Source: Luidia sarsii (Eukaryota; Echinodermata; Asteroidea; Paxillosida; Luidiidae). Taken from it: DNA of 64,000 nt. Position 1 is the first letter of the stretch. Every line of letters starts with the position of its first letter. The DNA lies in the NCBI GenBank assembly GCA_949987565.1, contig OX465121.1, forward strand, positions 1,877,117 through 1,941,116. The letters run 5' to 3'. Of this stretch, positions 25,701-37,700 are shown one piece after another. Both the position numbers and the translations under genes were made by a program. The notes under the pieces are model-generated. The model made no database searches. It worked only from the letters and a program-made list of their open reading frames with translations, and had not been told where the DNA came from.

Positions 25701-28700
25701 TTCCACCATGCATGTGAGCAGGGCGACCGGCTAACATGATCGCTGTTCGCATTTGCTTTGTACTTTCTTGCTGGTCCACGGCAATGGGTTCAAAACTATA
25801 TGGCTCGATTCCACAAACAGCAACAGCAGGCCCCATGTTGTCCTAAACATAAAACAATTCTTCATTAGTACTTGCCCCTTTCACTAGAACACAACATTTT
25901 AGCAAACTGATGCTATAATTCCTTTGCAAACAAGACATATCGCAAACAAGACATATGTACAGTCCACCATACCCTGACGTGGATGTGTTATGATTTCCAT
26001 CTCCCAATGACATCACAAGCCCAAAGTGCATTTGAGAAATCCGGCTGACTCGGGGGTTGAAAGAAAATGCCCCTCATTTCTCCCGCTGTCATTTTATTTT
26101 CGGCCCATGAATCTATTCTGTTTGGGTTTGTACTTTGTAGATGACCAATCTTTCCATAAGTAATTAAATGTCCAATTATTTTGACTGTTGGAGATGCTCT
26201 TTAAGTTAGCAAGCATTGAAAAATGCTTAAAGAGGAATGAAACCCAGAGAAAAATGTTGGCTTATCTGATTGGACGTTAAAAACAACCTACAATTACCTA
26301 TCGTATGTGCTACTCATCTACGAGTTTCATAAAGAGGGAAAAATCATGGTATTCAGTGGTCGAATTCGCGTTCCTGTAAACTGCCATCATTTTGAATGGC
26401 CCGTCTGTCACTGCAGGGGGTATGGCATCGCAACGGAAAACTCCCGCATGGGCCCGGACGGATGTACCCCTTACTATACTGCGTGCAGTTTGTATACACT
26501 CGCGAGCTGAACGATGGTGTACTGCCAGGCTTTTGGATGTCAAAATGTCAGCGGGAAAAAGCTGGGGAAATCTTTCCATGTATAGTTCCCAACAAGGACA
26601 AGAGACATGAGTTGCTAAGGAAATGGGCTGTGGCCATCAAACTTGAGAAATGTCTCAAAGTCAGCTACATATACGGGAACGCGAATTCGACCACCGAATT
26701 CCATGATTTTTTCCTCTTTATGAAACTCTTAGGTGAGTAGCACATAGTTAATTGTAGGTTGTTTTTAACACCAATCAGATAAGCCAACATTTTGCTGTGG
26801 GTTTCATTCTTCTTTAAGCGTGAGTTTATGCTTTTAAAAACAAATTCTCTGTGGTATAGGAGGCGGGAATGTATTGCTTATTGTTAAGCAGCTCTATGAA
26901 ATTGGTCCCTGGTAATCCCATGGTCTGACTAGCACTAGTTAAAAAACAGCTACCTACATACTGACTGGCACTAAAAAAAAATTTTTTTTTTTTTTTTTTA
27001 AATAATAATGTTTTTGTCTGTTAGATTTATTCCTAAATTTGTCATTAAAGTCATGAAAAAGCACATTCTATTTCTAAAAAGGCACTTTGCAAAGTCACTA
27101 GATTGTTTTGAGAAAAAGTCTGCCTTCAAGTAAGGTCTTGCTTGGGTGAAATGTCAGACTACATGTATTTGTCATTTACCGGTATAGTCAGTAAGTAGTT
27201 AACAACATTTTTATATTACTTTGAATAAGTAACATTGTATTTTCTTGAATAGCTGCTGAGGCTGAAACTGTACAGACTGCAGTGGTTGAACATCATGCCC
27301 CTGCAGACCAGACTACATTAGTTCCAAATGAAGAAGAGGCATTTGCCTTGGAACCAATTGATATTACAGGTTAGTTATCAAAAATAAAGCTTATTGATTT
27401 TGTTGTTTTATTTGCTGAAGTCATTTTATGCATTTATATTATCATTTATTTTCAAATGTTTTAAATATTATGATTTATATATGATTTCTCTTCTGTGTCA
27501 TTTTATCGGCTTTATTGTATATTATTGTAAGTTATTGTATCTTAATTGTTTCCACAGCTGGTGTGAAAGAAACAAGACAGCGACGCAAACGTAAATTGGT
27601 TGTAGATGAAATTAAAGAGCTTGCCGGAGATCTGATCAAGTCTCAGCTGAAAGACACTTCTGATATAGTATCCACCCTTGACCTAGCTCCACCTACAAAG
27701 AAGTTAATGCTATGGAAAGAGACTGGAGGGGCAGAGAAACTCTTTGGACTCCCTGGGAGACAAAGTAATGCTGACAACATTGTCAAGGTACAGTCAATAC
27801 AGTTGCTATTTTTCTTGTCACAACCATACCAGTGCTTCCCTTATTGTGAACTATCTTTGCCTGGATGGGGATGCCACTCAGACGCATTGTTATCCAAATT
27901 ACCAAGTGTGCCATATTCCTAAGCTTCTCGTAGGAAAGAAATTGCACATAATGTAACAATAATGTATGGTTGGTATTTCAGTTGTTCAGGTAACGCTATT
28001 GATTTATTATAGAGCAAAATGGAAGTTTGAAATACTTCCATTTTGAGTCAGAGACTCGAGAAAAGGATATGGATATGAGTCAAGGATAGGGAGTCAGGAT
28101 GGGTATTTGGGTAGTAGGGCCTATATTAAATGGGGCATTTGGGACATAATGGAGGGCCTGGGTATTGTTGTAATATACAGCACAATGGGTACATACCGGT
28201 AATGTGCAACTATTTTAGGAACTCACCAACTTAACTAAGGGTGTACCCATGGCATTGTATACATTTATATAGGGTCTTATCCTCCCATGCACCCACATTC
28301 CCGTAGGAGTTCTTCATTCCTTAGAGCTTGGCTTGTGAATGCTTCTGTCTCAGAATTTCAAAGAATTTGGACTTCATTACCTTGAAAGGTTTCACTGGCC
28401 AAAGAATGAGTTCATTGTGCTTAAGTAAGATTTGGAACTTTGTTTGGTGGGCATAGTAAGTAAGGTTTGTGGGTAAGTATGGTTTGTTGGTACACTTCAG
28501 CCTTCAGCCTAAGAAGTGTGGTTCACTTCTCTTCAGATCTGCTTGTCCTCCGGAGAGTGTGCCAGACTTGAGCTGGTATATCATATACATGTACATGTAT
28601 TGTATTTGTATATATCATATTAATTCCTTTGAACAATAGCTTTCTACATACCTACATTTGAGTGCAAATGTAGGCCCTATGTATTCGTTATCTGATGAAA

Positions 28701-31700
28701 CTGTCATCATGTAAACAGTTGTTGCTACAACCTACCCATGTACCGTACATGTAGAACCAGATCCAGTTGTAAACCATATTATGAACATGTCAATATATAG
28801 AATCAGAATTAGAGAAATTTTGCCCATAAGCTGTAAGTGTTACCTCATTACAGTTCTATCTACATGTACATGCACATGCACATGCACATGCACATGTAGT
28901 ACCTTTGATGTACAGTACATAGACTGTATCCAATTGTGACTTAACTTGTCTTTGTGGGGGTCCTCATATGATGTAAATTCTATAATCATTAGGTACATTA
29001 CATTCTTAGTTATTCACATATTCAGCCATAATTGAGAAAGTTTCCTTTGTTGTTGTTTTCAATTTGTTTAATTGATATAAAAAGTTTGTTGGAGGGATCT
29101 TGTGCTGCAGTTATATTTTGGGTTTTTTCAATTTAGGTATTTACCAAGAATCTTACCCCAGACATCCCAAAAGATTTGCGCACTCTGCCAGAAGAACCAT
29201 CTGATCTTGATGATCAGGAGCCAGAGAGAATGAGAAATGAACACTTATCACAAAGTGAGTATTTGCCTTAATGCCTCTTGTCATGCTTGATGTCATTGCT
29301 TGTTACTTTATTATAATTGATCACACTTGGTCATGGACTTTGTGCACATGTCTTTCGCTCTGTCCTTGTGAATTACCTCTCTGTCCTTGGTTACTGCCTA
29401 TAGCCTATTGCAGGGTTCCACACTTCTTCTTTTTACTTGCCCTTGAGTTAATTTATCACTTTTCATATTTTTACTTACCCAAATGGGAAATCTACTTGCC
29501 AGTAAATGAAAAATAAAAAGCTTTAAAAAATCTCAATTCTCAATAATCTTAAATCACTTAAGCCTTTCACTGGCATTTTGAATTTGCTAAAAGCTGTGAT
29601 TCATTATGATTCATTATGATTCATCTTCATTTAAGCCATCATCATTATCAGGGTCTCCAGGGTCTCCCCAGGATCTTGGAGAAAGTATGGGGCTTCGCAA
29701 TAAGTAAACGACGTGTGGCAAATCTAAAAAATATGTTAATAAGTGTAACCATTCATTCATTCATTCATTTTTTGTGGAGATTTTCTTTTTCTTACCGAAA
29801 TTAAAAATGTGGCACAGCACCCCAAAAAATCTAAAGTTGGTTCCACGGTATTGGTGATTAAGCCTTTTAAGGGCATTAATACAAAAGGAAATTTATACAA
29901 TCCGGGGGAAAAACCCACCATGTAAAGATCTGTATATTATTCGATTTGAAGAAATAAGGGTAATTTTTGTTGGAAAAGTTCTGTGAGATAAAGAAATTAC
30001 TTTTTAGAAGTATGGCGTATGGAGGGAAAATGACACATGATCTGGCGTGCAGCAGCAGTTTCCTGACCGTGCACCACAGCCGACGTAACAGACAACAACA
30101 CGGTCAAACCGCGGAGTATCGTAAAGATTAGGCTGACACAGAAAAAAATTCTAATGTACACCACCAGTCCACCACCCTTTTCAAGTTTCGCAAGGAGGAT
30201 AAGTTACTTCCGTAGCACATTTTCTATAAGTATTTCGTCCAAATGATTGTTTAATTATTGATTTCACGGTATGACCATAAAGGCTTTAGGAACATGGGGG
30301 TTTCATACCAAATCGGACCATTCAGGAAGGAAGATCGGACCACGAAGAAAAAGTACTGCACAACTTTTACTGGTCCACCCTGTGTGTTTGAGCATTAAAA
30401 CCAAATGTACCCTACCTTATCCGATCGTTGATCTATTTCCCCCGCCGTGAAAAAAACAAAACAAGTTTCAATTCTAAGTCTCGGAATACAAAATCAGGAA
30501 CAGGAAAGACATCACCGTTAAACAACACACGTGCAGCCTGCCTTCTCTATCCTTTCCTCAGTGGTACCCAGCGATCCTATTCCTATACGCATGAATACAT
30601 GGGCGAATGTTTACCAGCGAACTGGACCATAGGAGTGTACAGTACATGATATACACTGTAGCGGTGTAGAATGCAGTCTTTATTCGCGTGCGCTTGTCAG
30701 CAGACGCAAAAGCTCCGCTTTTTCGGAATAAAAATTGTAACGAGGCTAACAATATCTACATATAATTGGCTCATTTTAGGCAAGGACTGATTTCATTTAT
30801 GCAACAATCAAAATTTTACTTGCCTGATCGGGCAAGTAAATTTTAACATGTTGAACCTTTTAGTTGCCCGATGTGAAATTTTACTTGCCCCGGGCAAGCG
30901 GGCATCCGCTAATGTCAAACCCTGACTATTGTTCCTTGTAATGCTTCTGTTCAATACCCAGGTTCCCCTAGTCATTGGAAATTGTCCTTGGACATGGTGT
31001 CCCAGTTATTGTTTCATTTTCTTGATGTCCTTGGTCATTGCCTAGCAGCGATTTGTTTATTTGCATTTCCATTGTGCCAGTGAAGCAAAAAAATATGTAC
31101 CATTCTGATTTTTGCCCTACTTTCCTTCTTACTTTATTGATCACTTATAAAGTACATAGAAAAGAAAAGAAAAGTAAAAGCTATACATGTATGTTTTGAC
31201 TCCTTATATTTAAATTTTTAGTTCTGTTTACGATGGTACCGCTAGGCAGGACTTGATGATTCACTTGCCCAGTACTTGATGAAATTGTGTCGGGCAGCCT
31301 GACTGTCTAACTGGTTTAAGCCATGTATCATTAAATTATCCATTGTTTTCCATAGGCCTGGGCAAAATCAGGTTTTTCGAGAATCAGATACCCAAATTAT
31401 GAAATCATTGGGTACCCAGAAGCCCAAAATTCAATATAAAACATAAGAAATTAAGAACCAGGAAGTACGTTGCATAATGCAAGGAATGATAAATGAAATT
31501 GACAAATGATATTGGCTTTCTTTGACAACCCAAAAATCCAAGCACCATTGTTCTAATATTCTGCGGTCGTTAGAATCCAACAAAAATGGTCACTGGCGAG
31601 TGAGAGTGTTGTATTTCAACACATGCTTCCTGTAGACTGGTTCCCTCCCTCCATACAAAAGAGATTGTGTAGTAGATAAATAGGCCTACATAATTAAAAA

Positions 31701-34700
31701 GAGTGTCTGTTTAACCACTTCGTGCCAGGACCTCAGAAATCGGAGGTCCATTGGTTTGACTGTGTGACGGGGCCCTCCGAATCCGGGCACCACTGTTGTC
31801 CACATTTTAAACAAAGACTCTTTTCAGCTTCGTGTTAGAACTAAGCAATACGAATCAGTACAAAGACCCTTTTTGACTCAAGTTGCCACATGAATTGCAA
31901 GATTAGCAGCAGTAATTGTGCATTTGTGGGACCTTTATTGTGGATAATTGAGAGATACCACGCTGCCGCTGAAAGCACGTGGGGGACATTGTGTTGGCAT
32001 GCCAACACAGCCCAACGGTCGTCGGTCAGGCAGTGGTATTCCACCCACATTGTTCACCACAATCTGTACGCTCGGTTGTGGCTTGGAGTGGAGGCTGGGG
32101 TCTGCGGTCAGGGATTATCAGTACCTTACACGCACACACAAGTCTGTTACACTCCATTGACGATGCACAATGGCCCTTTTTCAAATGGATAATCTCTTGA
32201 CAAAAGACACAACGATATCCGAAATGTGCCAGGTTTTACTCTCTTGTACCCATAGTATACCCTTATCGATTTATTTCAAAGAAATATAATGTTTCAATTG
32301 TTTGAAAGAGGGGTTCCGAGATTTTATAATGATGCATTGTTCAAAAACCCCAGTATGGCAGTCACTGGCGCTGTAAAACCACCCGGCGCGAAGTAATTAA
32401 GGAAACGCCAGGCCATGGATGTAGAACCCTTTTTTTTTTACATGTTCACTGATCAGCATCATTGTTGCAAAGGGAATAAAGTTTCCATCACTTACTTAAC
32501 AGCGGTGTTTTAGCTGCTAGGACCATTTCATTTATTTGTCTCTTGTTTTTGTTTAGCGATGGCTTTAGAATTTGTTGAGGGGGTTCCCTCTTAAATATAT
32601 GATTATTTGTTTCATCCATTTCAATAACGTGTTTGCATGATGATTCCTTCTTTTTAATGTTACAGGTGTAGATGTACAGGAGCATGATACAAGTCTTGTT
32701 GAAGATCAGTCAGCTGGAGCAAGGCACGAATCAAGTACATCTAAGTTACCTGAAATGTCCCTAATGTCAGTAAGAAGAGGCTCAGTCTCCAGTGGCGATG
32801 ATGATTATGATGCTGGAGATGATCTCTTTGGTCCAGAGTATGATGATGATTATGATATTCCATCTGTAATGCCACAATCTGTTGGCCCACAACAAACACA
32901 AGAAGAAGAAGAGGAGGAGGAAGAGGTATGTACATTTTATGAACATTTTATTGTGAAAGGTGTAAGAATTTTCTTCCATTATTTTTTTCTTTATATTTTT
33001 TGTCTCAAAAAAGTCTTATTGACATATCAACTCAGTCGCTTTGAAACTTTGAATCCAAGATCTCAAGAGGTGTTTTCAAGAATTGCTGTTACATGACCAT
33101 TATGTCCTCCTGAATATTGTTCAGACACTTAACAAAGGAAATGTAAATTTTAGGATTTGCTCTCTCTTAACTGGAAATTCTGCATTGATAAAAAAAAATC
33201 ATATAGCATATAAGGCTGTTGTCGTGAAAAAACATGGCGCGAGAATTTTATGCCGACTGTCGACATTGTCGCGACAGAGACCCGATTTAGTCAAAAATCT
33301 GTAGTCACAATGTCGGAATTTTTTTAGGTAATAAACGAATGGGGCATGTCAAACCGCCATAGTTGTGAACTTGTGAAATTAGTTTTCATGGATAATCTTA
33401 ATTTCAATAAAATTTCATATTTAATGGCTTTCGTATTTAAGATTATACACAACAAAATAATTTTTGTGCCGATATTGGGTGTTACAGTCCTAATTTCATA
33501 AAAAAGCGATTGCTCATTGTTTATTCATGACGTCATCGATCGGCGATGCGTGCGTTCTCACTGCAAGAAATAATGAATATTTATGAATTCGCTGCACAGC
33601 GGCTGCAGTGGTTTTCTTATTGGCTATGTACACATGTACGTGTACATGGAAGTTTGAGAACCAGATAGTTTCAATGAAAAGAAAAGTCCGCACCTAGCTA
33701 AAGGTAGCCGCGTATTGGGCCCAAAAACGGAGGCCGCGTATTCAGCCAAACATTCAGACAACCCTAGAACGTATGCGGCAAAGAGGCCTTTTTCCGATGT
33801 ACATAATGTACTTCCGGTTCGTTTTTCAACGAAATGAAATACGCGGCCGCCGGGATTTTGGGCCCAAACATGCGACTACTTTCAGCTAGGTACCGACCGC
33901 GACGCACGTGCGATCTCATTTCTCGATCCTTCCCTCCGACGTCCACGATCTTTCCCGATCTCTGCATTGCACTGGTATCCCGTACGCACGTGTATTAAAT
34001 GCATGCGGTGCAGCAACGTATACCAGCTACTGTACTGCTTACGACCGGCCATAGAAACGTGCGCTATACAGTAGTGACAGTATTTACACTGTACATCGTA
34101 ATGGCAAAATGCGTTCGGTGAACGATTTTCTTTGGTCGCGTCGCGATCCCTTCCAACTTCCAACATATAGTTACTTTTATTTTGCGGCGTGGATAAGCAA
34201 AAATGAAATGCTCAGCGCACAATTTTAGGATTTTTTGTTCCCTTTTTATTCCCTTCTTTTCAGAGATTGGCCATTATGACTAGAGGTAGGCTAATGTATT
34301 TTATTGTTTTTGTCGCGACAACCGAAAAACATTGTCGACATGTCGGAATATTTCCTTTGTCGCGACAATGTCGACAAAAGCCTTGTCGACAACAGCCTTA
34401 CCTATGACTAAAAGAAAACATTAGCCTTCGAGGAAGAATCCTAGAAAGCCCCATTTTAGTAGAAAATGTGCAATAAAATCATGCGAGTCGTATCTGAGTA
34501 CACTCTGTCTAAAAGTTTGAGATGTACCGGTACCCTTTTAGAAGCATCCTCATTCTCAAGAGGCTACTTGCATGGTGTCACTGCAAACTTTTCCCATCTG
34601 GATAATTGACAGCTTCAATGTTAAAATGTAATATGTACTTTCTGGCCGTTCAACTGAGGTTGTTGGATTTCTGGCAAGAATGTACAATAAAAAACACTCT

Positions 34701-37700
34701 TTAATGGTTTTTGAGATATAACCACTTCGTGCCAGGACACTTTTCAGTGATCTCCACACAGGTTTCTTAATCATGCCTTTTCAAAACTTACTGAACAATC
34801 GGGAACAAAAGACATCTGTTAAATTTATTACATCTTAAAATTTAGTGGGCCTGACGTTTCGATCCTAGCAGGACCTTTCTCAAAGGCAGAGTGACAAGGA
34901 CAAAACAGATACATGTACACGAAGGAAGGGGGGAGAGAGTGAATAGGACACGGATGAGAAACAAAGGACAAAGAGTGAAGCTGGTAGGGAAAGATCAAAG
35001 GGAAGGGCAAGGAGTAGGGTAGGGATTAGTGAGAAGAGGGGGGAAAGATCAAAGAGAAGGGCAAGGAGTAGGGTAGGGATTAGTGAGAAGAGGGGGAAAG
35101 ATCAAAGAGAGAAGTGTGAAGGACTGAACACAAAAGAAGGATTATCAGAAAGCTGCATGGTGTGAGTCATTACCCTCCTGGATGTTGAGACCATGTGGTT
35201 GAATAGTCAGAAGACGCTTCATCCACATTTTCTCACGGCTAAGACGGACAGCATTACTGCGGTGACCAAGTGATTCTGTGCCCAGTACACTCATATCTGA
35301 TATCGAATGATCAGGGAGATTAAAGTGATACCCAACAGTAAGCTTGGGCGGTTCTCCCGGTTCCAAGTGGAACCGCGGTTCCAAAATGGGAACCGAAACC
35401 GTGGTTCCGTTTTTTTTTTAACCAGGTACCCGCTTTGTACGGTTCCCGCTTCAGAGGAACCGGTTCCAAACTCTGTGGCCAGCGCGGCCCAGCGCACATT
35501 TAGCGAACATGAAGTCACGCAATGGCCTGGCCCCAACCATGGATAACTTATGCAATGTTGGTTTGTACATGCACAGTGCAATGGGTGCATGACACATGTA
35601 CATGTACAATACATGTACAATTTACTTTGTATGCCTGTAAATTCACAACAATCAAACGCAGGCTGCTACTGTGGTACTGCACGTGGCAGCATTAAGCAAC
35701 GCATTGAATGACCCCATTCGATACGCATACATTGAACTACACCCTACACGCACTTGTGTTGCCGTGTGGCGCAAGTCTGAGTAGGGCTCCCAAGCATGTG
35801 TGATTTCATCAGTATTTCATCGGCTACCAATGCCCAATCACGCGATTCTTTTACAGATCACATGGTTGTGACGGGTTCACTTGGCTCCCTAGGCAGAGAT
35901 ATATTTATCTCGTCTTGTTACGTGTGTTCATTACATTGTTCTGCACGTACGTACGGCCGGACTCGCGCGGCTCCAGCGTAGGACTCGGCTATTGCACGAT
36001 TGCATTGGACTCGGACCCGGTTCCTTCGCGGGGGGGAGGTACCAGATTTGGAACCAGGTAATGACTCGGGAGGTGTCCCAGCTTTGGAACCGGGCCTAAG
36101 TTTGGAACCGGGTAATTGGCTCGGGAGGTGTCCCAGCTTTGGAACCGGTCCCAGGATTGGGACCGGTCCCAAGTTTGGAACCGGGTAATTGGTTCGGGAG
36201 GTGTCCCAGGATTGGGACCGGTCCCAGGAATGGAGTTTCGGTATGGCGTGGGGTGGGTTGGGGTTCGTGTATTGCTATGGCAGCGGATTCGGTACGGCGT
36301 TGTGTGGGGTGGGGTTCGTGTATTGCACGGGAGCGGATTCGGTACAGCGTTGTGTGGGGTGGGGTTTGTGTATTGCATGGGAGCAGATTCGGTACGGCGT
36401 GGGGTGGGTTGGGGTTCGTGTATTGAATGGGAGCGGATTCGGTACGGCGTGGGGTGGGTTGGGGTTCGTATATTGCATGCATGGCAGCGGATTCGGTACA
36501 GCGTTGTGTGGGGTGGGGTTCGTGTATTGATATGGCAGTGGATTCGGTACGGCGTTGTGTGGGGTGGGGTTCGTGTATTGCACGGGATTCGGGACAGTGT
36601 TGGGTTCGAGTTTTGCGTGGGATTCGGGACCATGTGCGTCTCGGGGTTTTGCGTGGGATTCGGGACAACGTGCGTCTTGGGGTAGTGTGTGGGATTCGGG
36701 ACCACGTGGGTCTTGGGGTATTGCGTGGGATTAGGGACCACGTGCATCTCGGGGTTTTGCGCGGGATTCGGGACCACGTGCGTCTCGGGGTAGTGCGTGG
36801 GATTCGGGATCACGTGCGTCTCGGGGTATTGCGTGGGATTCGGGACCACGTGCGTCTCCGGGTAGTGCGTGGGATTCGGGACCACGTGCGTCTCGGGGTT
36901 TTGCGTGGGATTCGGGACCACCTGCGTCTCAGGGTAGTGCGTGGGATTCGGGACCACGTGCGTCTCGAGGGGAATTGCGTGGGATTCGGGACCACCTGCG
37001 TCTCGGGGTATTGTGTGGAATTCGGGACGGCGTGGGGCTATGATGTTGCACGGGATTCGGGACGGCGTGGGGCTATGGTGTTGCACGGGATTCGGGACCG
37101 CGTGGGGCTATGGTCTTGCACGGGATTCGGGACTGCGTGGGGCTCGGGACCGCGTACGTGTGGCCCCGGTGTTTCTCGGGATTCTGGACTGCGTGGGGCT
37201 CGGGTATTGCTCAGGATTCGGGACCGCGCGGGGCTCGGGATATGGGACGGTGTTGGGTCCGAGTTTGGGACCGACACGGCTATTTGCGCTAGCTGTCGGC
37301 TCCAGCGATTGCGGGTGTTTGAATCGGGGACTGCAGGCGTTGGAATCGGGGACTCGGGAAGTAGCCACGTGGTACATTTGTCTGTAGCGTACCTGCCGAA
37401 GTTATCCATGTTACCTGGCCAACCATGCTGGCGCGCGTCAACCCAAAGGTAACGGCTTGACCCTTCCACTTTCTACGGTTGAATTTACTCAAAGGGTTTT
37501 ATTCCCTGTTCTTAATATGCCATGCAGAATTGCTTTTGAATAGAGGATCATAAATCTAAACATGTTTTCAAATCTAAATCTATATCAATCTACGGTTTAT
37601 TCATCGGTCTACAGAAATGATTATTATTTTCCATCGAAATGAAATCAAATCACCCCTTTTTTAAGAATGGGAAGACCCGAGTTTGGGTTTGGATGATTCC

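Noticed and set aside
35989..37086. 365-codon minus-strand ORF with 12-residue repeats
   Set aside because: Arises from the 36- and near 48-bp arrays inside a hAT-like element. It has no sense outside the repeat.
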